From Streptomyces sp. yr375 (GTDB taxonomy: Bacteria; Actinomycetota; Actinomycetes; Streptomycetales; Streptomycetaceae), in assembly GCF_900110755.1 (NCBI RefSeq), contig NZ_FOFF01000023.1, forward strand, positions 1 to 64,000: a stretch of DNA of 64,000 bases, in the 5' to 3' direction. The notes under the pieces were generated by a model. The model saw only the letters and a program-made list of their open reading frames with translations. It was not told the DNA's origin and did not search any database. The position numbers were made by a program, and so were the translations under genes. Positions 8,459-17,600 of this stretch are shown here, one piece after another; the stretch's first letter is position 1, and every line of letters begins with the position of its first letter.

Positions 8459-9517
8459 ATGAACCCCAACACCCCGCTCCCCCAGGTTCCCTCGGCGTCC
8501 CCCCGCCCCGTCCGCCACCTGTCCGAGGTCCAGCGCCGCGTCACGACGGCGGCCCAACTCCGCGCCCAGGGCGTCGCGCAGGCCGAGGCGAACGACCAGT
8601 GCCGTCCCGGCGGCCCCTGGCAGCAGTTCCTGCCCGGCGTCTACCTGCTCCACCCGGGGCCGCCGACCAGCGAGGAGCGGCTGCACGCGGTGCTGATGTA
8701 CGCGGCCCGCGAGACGGCCGCGCCGGGCGTGCCGGCCCAGCCGGGCGCGGGGGGACCGCACCGGCCGGTGTACCAGGACGCGATGATCACGGGCCTGGCC
8801 GCCCTGAACCTGCACGGCCTGGCGTCCGCGCCGCCGCTGCTGTCCCTGGAGCACATCGACGTCCTCGTCCCGCGACTGCGCCGGCTGCGTTCGACGGGCA
8901 GCGCGCACATCGTCCGTACGGCGGCCCTGCCGGCCCCCGAGCAGGCCACCGGCATCCCGGTCGCGCCGGTGCCGCGCGCGCTGGCCGACGCGGTGGCGCA
9001 GCTGACGGACGCGGGGGTGGTGCGGCGGCTGCTGTCGGAGGCGGTGCGCGGCGGTCACTGCGAACCGGCGGCGGTGGTACGGGAGTTGAACGACGCGAAG
9101 CTGCTGACCCGCCCGCACGTGGTCGACGCGGTGGACTCGCTGCTCGCCGAGGGCCGCGCGATCGCGGAGGACCGGCTGTACGCGATGGTCTGCGAGTACG
9201 GCCTCCCCGACCCGGTGTGGAACGTGGACCTCCGCCTGCCCGGCGGCCCCCACCTGGGCGGTCTCGACGCGTACTGGCCGGAGCAGGCGGTCGCGGTGGA
9301 GCTGGACACCCGGGCGCCGAGGCAGGACGAGGACGCCCTGTGGTCCGAATACGCCCGCAAGCGCGAGCACTTGGAGCGGCTGGGCATCACGGTCGTCCAC
9401 ATCACCCCCAAGAAGCTGCGGGACTCCCTGGAGCAGCAGGCTGCGGTGGTCCGTACGGCGCTGATGGCGTCGGGCGACCGGGACCCGGCCGCGTACGTCG
9501 TGGTGCTGCCCCGGTAG
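8459..9517 (+). CDS. AbiEi-like / PD-(D/E)XK-like hypothetical protein
   Basis: A 352-residue protein of unknown function. The N-terminal ~90 residues (HLSEVQRRVTTAAQLRAQGV ... FLPGVYLLHPG) resemble the winged-helix AbiEi antitoxin domain common in actinobacteria. The C-terminal third (EQAVAVELDTRAPRQDED ... ITVVHITPKKLRDS) has the strand order of very-short-patch-repair/DUF559 nuclease-like folds, with VELD in the place of the catalytic E/D. No toxin partner lies next to it, so it is unlikely to act as a classical type IV antitoxin. The start ATG 8459 has a weak ribosome site. It is monocistronic, ending 114 bp before the pyruvyl transferase-like gene. Confidence 0.7.
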   Translation: MNPNTPLPQVPSASPRPVRHLSEVQRRVTTAAQLRAQGVAQAEANDQCRPGGPWQQFLPGVYLLHPGPPTSEERLHAVLMYAARETAAPGVPAQPGAGGPHRPVYQDAMITGLAALNLHGLASAPPLLSLEHIDVLVPRLRRLRSTGSAHIVRTAALPAPEQATGIPVAPVPRALADAVAQLTDAGVVRRLLSEAVRGGHCEPAAVVRELNDAKLLTRPHVVDAVDSLLAEGRAIAEDRLYAMVCEYGLPDPVWNVDLRLPGGPHLGGLDAYWPEQAVAVELDTRAPRQDEDALWSEYARKREHLERLGITVVHITPKKLRDSLEQQAAVVRTALMASGDRDPAAYVVVLPR

Positions 9518-9568
9518 CCCGGCAGGGGGACCCGGGGGCAGCGCGACGGCGATGTGTACGTTGGCCCG

Positions 9569-9623
9569 AACAGCCAGTCGGGAACAGCCAGTCGGGAACA
9601 GCCGGTCGGCCACAGCTAGGGGA
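9569..9623. repeat. 14-bp tandem repeat in a promoter region
   Basis: Three near-perfect copies of AACAGCCAGTCGGG (9569-9582, 9583-9596, 9597-9610) plus a decayed fourth, ending just before the ribosome site of the downstream gene at 9632. The third copy differs by two bases. The period of 14 is not a helical turn, and no dyad symmetry is obvious. Confidence 0.8.
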
Positions 9624-9631
9624 AGACACAC

Positions 9632-10861
9632 ATGGCACGCGTCGCCGTCGTCACCGCGCCCAACATCGGGTACCGCAACACCGGAATGCTGACCGTCGAC
9701 CTCGCCTTCGAGTCCCTGCGGCGGCGGACGGGCGACGAGATCGACGCGAGCTGGTACACCCTCCACACCCCGGAGACCGTGCCGCTGCGTGCGGGGATGC
9801 GGGACGCCGAACTCCCGTTCCGGTTCCGGTCGTTGATCGAGCAGCCCGACGAGCGCCTCGCCGAACTCCGCGACCACGACGCCGTCGTCTTCTGGGGCGA
9901 CTTCCTCCACACCCGCCACTACCTGGCCCAGGACGCGACCAACCGCCTCCTCGACTTCGGCTTCGCCGCCGACCGCGACGCCGCCCGCGCCCTGCTGAAC
10001 CGCACCCTGCTGATGGCGGACCAGCCGGACGAACTCCTCGCGCGGACCGTCAGTTACGGCGGCACGATCCTGCACAACACGCAGTCCGACTACGAGGACA
10101 AGGAGTACGGCCCGCTGTTCTCCCGTCTGATGACGCGCAGCCACCGCGTCTGGATGCGCGAACCGCTCTCGGCGGCCAAACTCGCCCACTTCCGGGGCGA
10201 CTTCACCACCGAGTACTTCGGTTCGGACGCGGCGCTGCTGTCCCGTCCCGGCGACCTCGACGGTCATCTCCCGACCACACCGTGGTCCCAGGACGTCCCG
10301 GACGGCGGCGCGATCGGCGTGTTCCTCGGCGCGCGCACCGCCATCCCCGCCTGGCTGCCCGACTTCTGCCAGGGCCTGTCCGACCGGCTCGGGGCCCCGC
10401 TGGAGTGGCTGCCCTGGTTCGACCGGGACGTCCCCGCCCAGGTCGGCCACATCGGGCAGCGCCCGGGCGACCCCACCGTCGGCGACCTGGTGGGCGTGCT
10501 CCCGCGCTACCGGCTGGTCATCACCGACACCTACCACCTGTGCGTCAACGCGTGGGGCGCGGGCACCCCGGTGGTGTGCGTCGGCGCGCCCGAACCGGTT
10601 CCGACGACCGACGACGACTATCTGACGCTGAGCGACGTGAAGAAGCACGTGTTCCACATGGCGTACGACGCGGCGGACTTCTATCTGTCCACCCTCCCCG
10701 ACACCGACGAGGCCCACGCCCGCCGCGCGGACCGGCTCGTCCAGCTCGTCGAAGGCGGCGGCGCGGATGCCGTCGCGGCGCGGATTCGCGCGCACGCCGA
10801 CCGTTCGGGGGCCGCCTTCACCGAGACGCTCACGTCGTTGCTCGGCGCTACTTGCCGTTGA
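9632..10861 (+). CDS. polysaccharide pyruvyl transferase family protein
   Basis: A 409-residue cytoplasmic protein with the polysaccharide pyruvyl transferase (CsaB-like) fold. The N-terminal Rossmann half begins VAVVTAPNIGYRNTGMLT, and the C-terminal half has the family hallmark YRLVITDTYHLCVNAWGAG followed by PVVCVG. Family members transfer ketal pyruvate from PEP to sugars of exopolysaccharides or teichoic acids, or act as related glycan-modifying enzymes. The start ATG 9632 is behind AGGGGAAG at ideal spacing, and a 14-bp tandem repeat occupies the leader. It is followed by a convergent gene (14-bp tail overlap). A glycosyltransferase 1.7 kb away hints at a shared role in surface glycan or glycosylated metabolite synthesis. 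Confidence 0.8.
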   Translation: MARVAVVTAPNIGYRNTGMLTVDLAFESLRRRTGDEIDASWYTLHTPETVPLRAGMRDAELPFRFRSLIEQPDERLAELRDHDAVVFWGDFLHTRHYLAQDATNRLLDFGFAADRDAARALLNRTLLMADQPDELLARTVSYGGTILHNTQSDYEDKEYGPLFSRLMTRSHRVWMREPLSAAKLAHFRGDFTTEYFGSDAALLSRPGDLDGHLPTTPWSQDVPDGGAIGVFLGARTAIPAWLPDFCQGLSDRLGAPLEWLPWFDRDVPAQVGHIGQRPGDPTVGDLVGVLPRYRLVITDTYHLCVNAWGAGTPVVCVGAPEPVPTTDDDYLTLSDVKKHVFHMAYDAADFYLSTLPDTDEAHARRADRLVQLVEGGGADAVAARIRAHADRSGAAFTETLTSLLGATCR

Positions 10862-11252
10862 GGCGGGCGCGGACGGTCTTGCCGACCTCCGCACGCGGGA
10901 ACCAGTCCAGTTCGGCGGCGATCGACGACACGACGAGGAGGCCTCGGCCGGTGTCGCCGGTCGCGTTCTCCTGGATCTCCGGGAACGCGCGCAACGGGTC
11001 GGACACCTCGATGCTCAGCGCACGGTCCTCCTCCAACTCGTGGATCCGCAGCCACAGTTCGTGACCGGGGACCCTGCCGTGCCGTACGGCGTTGGCGACC
11101 AGCTCCGACGTCACGAGCACGGCTTCGTCGACGTCACCGGGCCACAGCCACATCGTCAGCCGACGGCGGACATGGAGCCGGGTGAGGCGAACGGTGCGGG
11201 GGGTCATGGGGTAACCCATGGACCAGTCGGGGGCGAGGAGGGTGGGGGGCAT
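10848..11252 (-). CDS. SpoIIAB-like ATP-binding protein of a WhiJ-type triad
   Basis: A 134-residue single-domain GHKL ATPase of the anti-sigma-factor-like HATPase_c_2 type. The N-box is ELVANAVRHG, the G1 box lies in IEVSDPLRAFPE, and DTGRGLLVVSSIA is the G2 glycine-rich lid. Such proteins pair with XRE/DUF5753 regulators and DUF397 proteins in streptomycete whiJ-like and abaA-like loci. The longer frame to 11372 is unlikely because AAAGGA sits six bases before ATG 11252. It overlaps the pyruvyl transferase-like gene tail to tail by 14 bp and is divergent from the XRE gene across 201 bp that must hold both promoters. Confidence 0.8.
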   Translation of the reverse strand: MPPTLLAPDWSMGYPMTPRTVRLTRLHVRRRLTMWLWPGDVDEAVLVTSELVANAVRHGRVPGHELWLRIHELEEDRALSIEVSDPLRAFPEIQENATGDTGRGLLVVSSIAAELDWFPRAEVGKTVRARLNGK

Positions 11253-11453
11253 GGGGGGTCCTTTCGGTGCGTGACTCCCCATCAGCCTCTTCGGCTGACC
11301 CGAGTGGCCGCAATCGAACATGCCTTGAATATTCAATACCGGCGATATTGGACTATGCAGGAATCTGCACAAGTGCCTGCGCGAGCGCCACAGGCGATGT
11401 CACACTCTGCGTACGAGATCTCACTGAACGCACTCGAATGTAAGGGAGCGCAC

Positions 11454-12335
11454 ATGGCAGCGAAGCGCGGACGCACGGCCCAGCGACTGGAACTTGGGCT
11501 TCAGCTACGTCAATTGCGCGAGAACTGCGACGCCGGTCATCAGGGAACGGGGATCACCCGCAAGCAGGCGGTAGTCGGACTGCGTATCTCGGAGGCGTCC
11601 CTCCAGCGCATCGAAACCGGCTCCCTCAACTTCCGCAACGTCGGCGACCTGCGCAAGCTGCTGAACAAGTACGGGGTGACCGACGAAGAGGTCGTCGAGT
11701 CGCTGATCAACCTCAACAAGGAGTCGAACCAACAGGATTGGCTGACCCAGTACCGGGGGCTCATGCCTGCGGGGATGCCTGGTTTCGTCGGGCTGGAGCC
11801 CGAGGCACGGTCCATGAAGGCGTATCACCCGACGGTCGTCTACGGCCTCTTGCAGACCAAGGCCTACGCCCAGGCAACGCACGAGTCGCACAAGCCGATC
11901 GAGGAGTACACCACGGAGTTCATCAGGAACAGCGTCGAGCTCCGCATGAAGCGCCAAGAAGTGCTCACCCGGGAGAATCCGGTCAGGCTGCACGTCATCC
12001 TCGGTGAGGCTGCACTGCGCTACCCGGTCGGGGGCCTTGATGTGATGGCCGAGCAGTACGCGAAGATCGAGGAGATGTCCGGCTGGGACCACATCACCAT
12101 CCAGGTGCTGTCTTTCCGTCGGAGCTACCGTTCGACCAATGACTTCGCCATCCTCGACTTCGGCACCGAACTGCCGCCTCGTGTACAGACCGACAGCGCC
12201 TGGGGGTCCGTGTCCAGCTCGGACAAGCCAGGTGAAGTGGACAGGTTCCACCGCCGGTTCAACGCGATGGCGGCATCGGCGCTGCCGCCTGAGGACACGC
12301 CCGACTTCCTGCACCGACTGAAACGAGAGCTGTAG
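11454..12335 (+). CDS. XRE-family regulator with DUF5753 domain (WhiJ-like)
   Basis: A 293-residue DNA-binding protein. Residues ~15-75 form a helix-turn-helix of the XRE type (ITRKQAVVGLRISEASLQRI is the recognition region). The remainder is the DUF5753/Scr1-like sensor domain, with ARSMKAYHPTVVYGLLQTKAYA and VILGEAALRYPVGG, which characterises WhiJ-type developmental regulators. The start ATG 11454 follows AAGGGAG; an upstream ATG at 11356 would add 33 residues but has no ribosome site. The DUF397 partner starts 3 bp after the stop. Base composition is slightly less extreme than its neighbours, in keeping with the mobile, multicopy nature of this family. Known relatives control sporulation or antibiotic onset. 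Confidence 0.88.
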   Translation: MAAKRGRTAQRLELGLQLRQLRENCDAGHQGTGITRKQAVVGLRISEASLQRIETGSLNFRNVGDLRKLLNKYGVTDEEVVESLINLNKESNQQDWLTQYRGLMPAGMPGFVGLEPEARSMKAYHPTVVYGLLQTKAYAQATHESHKPIEEYTTEFIRNSVELRMKRQEVLTRENPVRLHVILGEAALRYPVGGLDVMAEQYAKIEEMSGWDHITIQVLSFRRSYRSTNDFAILDFGTELPPRVQTDSAWGSVSSSDKPGEVDRFHRRFNAMAASALPPEDTPDFLHRLKREL

Positions 12336-12338
12336 CCC

Positions 12339-12596
12339 ATGCCCCCGCGTCCGACCGCACCCGAACTCGCCCCTGAGCACGCCTGGTTCAAGTCTTCGTA
12401 CAGCGACCCGGGCCAGAACTGCGTAGAAGCAGCCTGGATCAAGTCCTCCTACAGCGACGCGACCCAGAACTGCGTGGAAGTCGCCGCCGTCGCGCCCGGC
12501 ATCGCGATCCGTGACTCCAAGAACCCCGCCGGCCCCGCCCTCCTCCTCCCCTCGCCCGCCTGGGCGGAGTTCCTCAGTTCTCTTCCGGAGATGTGA
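12339..12596 (+). CDS. DUF397 protein with duplicated core motif
   Basis: An 85-residue acidic partner protein of the WhiJ-like regulator, 3 bp downstream and so translationally coupled. DUF397 proteins normally carry one core of the form W-x-KSSYS-x6-C-VEVA. Here the core occurs twice in tandem, W16-to-A32 and W33-to-A49 (units 12384-12434 and 12435-12485), both keeping KSSYSD and QNCVE. The standard tail IAIRDSKNPAGPALLLP follows once. DUF397 proteins are thought to bind and modulate the adjacent XRE regulator; two cores could bridge a dimer, which is inference. The last 23 bp overlap the convergent glycosyltransferase gene. Confidence 0.88.
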   Translation: MPPRPTAPELAPEHAWFKSSYSDPGQNCVEAAWIKSSYSDATQNCVEVAAVAPGIAIRDSKNPAGPALLLPSPAWAEFLSSLPEM

Positions 12597-13791
12597 GGGT
12601 CAGCGGGGCACCCGCGTAGACGCGGTCGATCAGGGCCGCGTAGGACGCGATCATCCGCGTCCTGCTGAAGCGTTCGCGGCTCGCGGTGAGGGCCTGGGCG
12701 TACGACGCCCGGTCCGTCACCGCCGTGCGCCAGGCGGCGGCGATCGCGTGCGGGTCCGGCGGGGTGACCAGGCCGTGGCCCGCCACGATCGCCGCGCTGT
12801 CGCCGACATCCGTCGTCACCGGGACGGCCCCGCACATCATGCCCTCGATGAGGCACAGCGGGGCCGCCTCGCCCCACGCCGAGGTGAGGGAGACGACGTC
12901 GGCGGCGGCGTAGACCGTCTCCATGTCGTGGCGGACGCCGAGCCGGTGCAGGCCCGCCGGCTCAGGCGTGCCGAACGCGTCCGTGATGTCACCCGCGAGG
13001 CCCGGGTTCGTCGCCGTCATGCCCGCCCCGCACATCAGGACGTGCCCGTCCGGTACGGCGTCCAGCCACGCCCTGGCCGCCGCCAGGAACAGGGGGACGT
13101 TCTTCATGCCGTCGTAGCGGGCGGCGAAGACGATCACCGGGGCGGTGGGCGAGATGTTCAGGGACGTGCGCAGGGTCAGTCTGCGGGCCGCGTCGGGGCG
13201 GAAGCGGATCAGGTCGACGCCGTTGGGGATCACGTGCAGCAGGGCGGACGGGACGCCCGCCGCCTCGTACGCCGCCCTCGTCGACTCCGCGCAGCACACC
13301 GCCGCCGCGACCGTGCCGTCGGCGATCGCGGCCTTGAGATCGTCGAGGGCGCGGCCCTGGTTCTCGGGGTCGGAGCGGTGCAGGCCGACCACGACCGGGC
13401 GGCGCGGCAGGCCCGCCTGGCGCAGCAGGGCGAGGGGCTGCTCCTTGAGGGAGAGGATGACGTCCGCGTCGGCCGTCGCCCGCGCGGTATCGGCCAGCTC
13501 GGGGCCAGTGAAGACGGCCGGATCCGTACCCCCCGTGCCGAACGTACGGCCGAGGGAGGTCACTCCCACCTCGGCCGCCGTCAGCTTGCGGTAGCAGGCG
13601 TCGTCCTCCATGCGCTGGCGGGTGGCCTCGCGGTGCACCTCGCCGTGAATGCTCAGCACCCGGTGGTGCTGGCCGCCTTCGCGCAGCCCCAGCACCACAT
13701 CGCTGTGCACGATCCGGGCCCCTCCGGAGAAGAACCCCTCGTAGACCGAGAGCACCCGCAGTCCGTTGCCCCTGCGCACGCCATTGCGCAT
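12574..13791 (-). CDS. GT4-like glycosyltransferase
   Basis: A 405-residue GT-B fold enzyme related to family 4 retaining glycosyltransferases. The N-terminal domain contains YEGFFSGGARIVHSD, the nucleotide-sugar domain starts VIPNGVDLIRFRPD, and the phosphate-binding EX7E-type segment is in SAWGEAAPLCLIEGMMCG. It transfers a sugar from an activated donor to an unknown acceptor, probably in the cytoplasm as there is no membrane segment. It is monocistronic, with its own upstream region of 130 bp before the Nudix gene. Proximity to the pyruvyl transferase-like gene suggests, but does not prove, a common glycan. Confidence 0.85.
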   Translation of the reverse strand: MRNGVRRGNGLRVLSVYEGFFSGGARIVHSDVVLGLREGGQHHRVLSIHGEVHREATRQRMEDDACYRKLTAAEVGVTSLGRTFGTGGTDPAVFTGPELADTARATADADVILSLKEQPLALLRQAGLPRRPVVVGLHRSDPENQGRALDDLKAAIADGTVAAAVCCAESTRAAYEAAGVPSALLHVIPNGVDLIRFRPDAARRLTLRTSLNISPTAPVIVFAARYDGMKNVPLFLAAARAWLDAVPDGHVLMCGAGMTATNPGLAGDITDAFGTPEPAGLHRLGVRHDMETVYAAADVVSLTSAWGEAAPLCLIEGMMCGAVPVTTDVGDSAAIVAGHGLVTPPDPHAIAAAWRTAVTDRASYAQALTASRERFSRTRMIASYAALIDRVYAGAPLTLTSPEEN

Positions 13792-13921
13792 ACGATCACC
13801 CGCCTTGCACCGATATCAAGCCATCCCCGTGAAGTGCGGGTTAGCCGATATGAGGCGGTACGGACGTTTCGCATGGATGAACGCGGCGTCACATGTCCGC
13901 GCATGCTGCGTGACGTGCGGG

Positions 13922-14383
13922 TCACAGCCTCGGCGGCACGTGCACCCGGCCGTTCGCGGGGCGGTCGCGCCACAGTGTCAGGGCCACGTCGACCAGGCGG
14001 ATGCGGGTGGCGGGCAGCGCGGTCAGGTCGTGCCAGGCGGCCAGGTCGGTGGAGCCGTTCACCTCGTTGCGCAGTGCGCCGCCGACGATCCGGGCTTCGT
14101 AGACGATGCGGAGGGCGTGGTGGTCGCGGGGGCCGCGCAGGCCCTCGCGGGGGAAGGTGTGGCGGGCGGAGTCGACGCCCAGGAGGCCGGTCGGCTCGAC
14201 GCGGTAGCCGGTCTCCTCGTCCAGTTCGCGGACGACCGTGTCGAGCGGATCCTCCCCGTGTTCCATGCCACCGCCGGGCAGCACCCACTCGTAGGTGCCG
14301 CCGGGGGCGGGTGAGCGGGCGAGCAGAATCCGGTCGTCGCGGACACATACGGCGTAGGCCGCCACCCTCAACTTCGTGCGCAT
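13922..14383 (-). CDS. Nudix hydrolase
   Basis: A 153-residue single-domain Nudix enzyme. The Nudix box is complete: the first glycine of GGMEHGEDPLDTVV, then RELDEETGY, satisfying G-x5-E-x7-REUxEExGU. It hydrolyses a nucleoside diphosphate linked to another group, with magnesium held by the box glutamates. The N-terminus RVAAYAVCVRDDRILLAR is the usual first strand pair. The substrate cannot be assigned. It is transcribed away from the protease gene, with 258 bp of non-coding DNA between the two starts. Confidence 0.85.
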   Translation of the reverse strand: MRTKLRVAAYAVCVRDDRILLARSPAPGGTYEWVLPGGGMEHGEDPLDTVVRELDEETGYRVEPTGLLGVDSARHTFPREGLRGPRDHHALRIVYEARIVGGALRNEVNGSTDLAAWHDLTALPATRIRLVDVALTLWRDRPANGRVHVPPRL

Positions 14384-14641
14384 ACAGGGACGTTAGCCGT
14401 TCCGAGGCCGATCGGGAGAGCGGAAAACCCGCACAATCGGCACAACAAACACACCGTCTTCACACAGGGGGTTCGTAGAGGGTTTTCCCCATCCGTCCAT
14501 ATCGATTCGGTCAACTCTCCCCAAACAGCGGTCCCTTAGGTAAAGCTTTGCGGTCATCCGGGATCGCATTCCGGACGACCGTGATCAGGCAGGAACGTAC
14601 TGATCATGTGCTGCTCGTTCCTTTACCTACAAGGGATGCCG

Positions 14642-17600
14642 ATGACCCTCACCCCCCAGCCCGAGTCGATACCGGGCGCGAGACGCGTGGCGCGGATAGC
14701 CGTGGCCGCAGGCCTGGTGGCCGCGCTGTCCGCGGCCGGTCCGATCCCGCTGGCCTTCGCCGCCGACTCCGGTTCGACCCCGGCCGTGGCCGACCCGGGC
14801 GTGAAGTCCGCCCACGACAAGCTCGGCGCCGACGACGCCGACCTCCTCGCCGACGCCAAGGCCGACGGCGACAAGAACGTCACGCTGATGGTCGCGACCG
14901 CCCCCGGCCAGACCGAGCAGGTCGCCAAGGAGCTGGACGCGGTCAAGGGCGGCTCGGTCGGCCAGTCCTACGACAAGGTCGGCTACGTCCGCGCCACCGT
15001 CCCGACGGCCAAGGCCGACTCGGCGATCGCCGCCGCGGCCAAGCTGACCTCGGTGCACGCCATCGACCTGCGCCAGGACATCGCCCTCGACGACCCGACG
15101 CCGAGCGCGGACACCGCGACGGGCGCCACGAGCGCCGCCTCCGCCGCCAAGGCGAAGAGCTACCCCGCGCCGGGCAAGGACACGCCCGCCGAGAACCCGT
15201 ACAACCCGTCCTTCGAGACGGGCGCCGTCGACTTCGTGAAGAAGAACCCGAAGGCGGACGGCCGCGGCGTCACCATCGGCATCCTCGACTCGGGTGTGGA
15301 CCTGTCGCACCCCGCGCTGCAGAAGACCAGCACCGGCGAGCGCAAGATCGTCGACTGGGTCACGTCGACCGACCCGATCATCGACAACGACGCCTCGTGG
15401 CGGCCGATGACGACCTCCGTGTCCGGGCCCACCTTCACCTTCGGCGGCCGGACCTGGACGGCGAAGGCCGGCTCCTACCAGGTCAACCTGTTCCGCGAGT
15501 CCGCCACCGCGGGCGGCGACGCCAAGGGCGACGTCAACCGCGACGGCGACACCACCGACGCGTGGGGCGTCCTGTACGACGCCGCGGCCGGCACGGTCAC
15601 CGTCGACGTGAACAACAACGGCGACTTCACCGACGACACCGCGATGAAGCCGTACAAGGACGGCTACCAGGTCGGCTACTTCGGCACCGACGACCCGAAG
15701 ACCGACGTCGCCGAGCGGCAGCCGTTCGTCGTGCAGATCCGCAAGGACGTGCCGATGGACCCCTTCGGCGGCGACTGGGTCGGCAAGAAGGCCGACTTCG
15801 TCAACATCGGCCTCATCGCCAGCGAGCACGGCACGCACGTGGCCGGCATCACCGCCGCGAACGGCCTGTTCGGCGGCAAGATGAACGGCGCCGCGCCCGG
15901 CGCGAAGATCGTCTCCTCCCGTGCCTGCGTCTTCGGCCCGGGCTGCACCAACGTCGCGCTCACCGAGGGCATGATCGACCTCGTCGTCAACCGCGGCGTC
16001 GACATCGTCAACATGTCGATCGGCGGCCTGCCGGGTCTGAACGACGGCAACAACGCGCGCGCCGAGCTGTACACCCGCCTCATCGACACCTACGGCGTCC
16101 AGCTCGTGATCTCCGCGGGCAACGAGGGCCCCGGCGCGAACACCATCGGCGACCCCGGTCTGGCCGACAAGGTGATCTCGGTCGGCGCGGCCATCTCCAA
16201 GGAGACGTGGGCCTCGAACTACGGCTCGCAGGTCGAGAAGAAGTACGCGCTGATGCCGTTCTCCTCGCGCGGCCCGCGTGAGGACGGCGGCTTCACGCCG
16301 ACGCTCGTCGCGCCCGGCGCGGCGATCAACACCACGCAGACCTGGCTGCCGGGCTCCCCGGTCGCCGACGCGGGCTACCCGCTGCCGGCCGGCTACTCCA
16401 TGCTCCAGGGCACCTCGATGGCCTCCCCGCAGGCCGCGGGCGCGTCGGCGCTGCTGATCTCCGCCGCCAAGCTGAACAAGGTCGCGCTCACCCCGGCGAT
16501 CCTGCGCACGGCGCTGACCTCGACCGCCGACCACATCAAGGGTGCGCAGGCGTACGAGGAGGGCGCGGGCGCCATCAACATCGTGGACGCCTGGAAGGCC
16601 ATCAAGAAGGGCGCCACCGCCCACGACTACACGGTGAAGGCCCCGGTCGACACCGCGCTCGACCAGGCGCTGAAGACGCCGGGCTTCGGCACCGGCATCT
16701 ACGACCGCGAGGGCGGCCTCAAGGCCGGGCAGAAGAAGACGTACGACGTCACCATCACCCGTACGTCCGGCGCCGACAAGGCGATCCGCCACAAGCTGCA
16801 CATCGAGAACAACGCGGGCGGCACCTTCAAGATCCTCGGCTCGGACGAGGTCACGCTGCCGCTGAACAAGCCGGTCACGGTCAAGATCCAGGCCAAGGCG
16901 GGCTCCGCCGGTCTCAAGAGCGCGATCATCGAGGTCGACGACCCGAAGACCGTGGGCATCGACAAGCAGATCCTCGCCACGGTCGTCGTGTCGACGCCGG
17001 TGCACTACACCTTCGTCAAGAAGGCCAGCGTGCAGCGCAACAGCTCGCAGTCCTACTTCCTGACCGTGCCCGAGGGCGCGAAGTCGTTCGAGGTCGGGAT
17101 CAGCGGTCTGAAGGACAAGAGCCAGACCCGGTTCATCTCGATCCACCCGTACGGCGTCGCCGTCGAGGACACCGGCACCCCGTACTGCTACAGCAACTAC
17201 CCGAACAGCAACGGGTGCGGGCCGGACGCCCGTTCGTACCAGAACCCGCAGGCCGGGGTCTGGGAGATCGAGGTCGAGTCGCGCCGCACGTCGCCGCTGC
17301 TCGACAACCCGTACACGCTGGACGCCACCGTCTACGGCGCGACCTTCGCCCCGGAGACCGTGACCCTGCCCGAGGCGAAGGTCGGCACCCCGGCCCCCGT
17401 CTCCTGGACGGTCTCGAACACGTTCGCCGCGATCGACGGCAAGCTGGTCGGCGGCCCGCTCGGCTCGTCCAAGAAGGACCGTCCGAGCATCGCGAACGGC
17501 GCGACCCAGACCAGCACGGTCGAGGTCCCGGCCGGCGCGAAGTCGCTCGACGTCTCCATCGGCAACGTCTCCGACGCCTCCGCCGACCTGGACCTCACGG

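Noticed and set aside
9569..9623. Possible CRISPR array
   Set aside because: Repeats are directly tandem with a 14-bp period and no spacers, and no cas genes are present.
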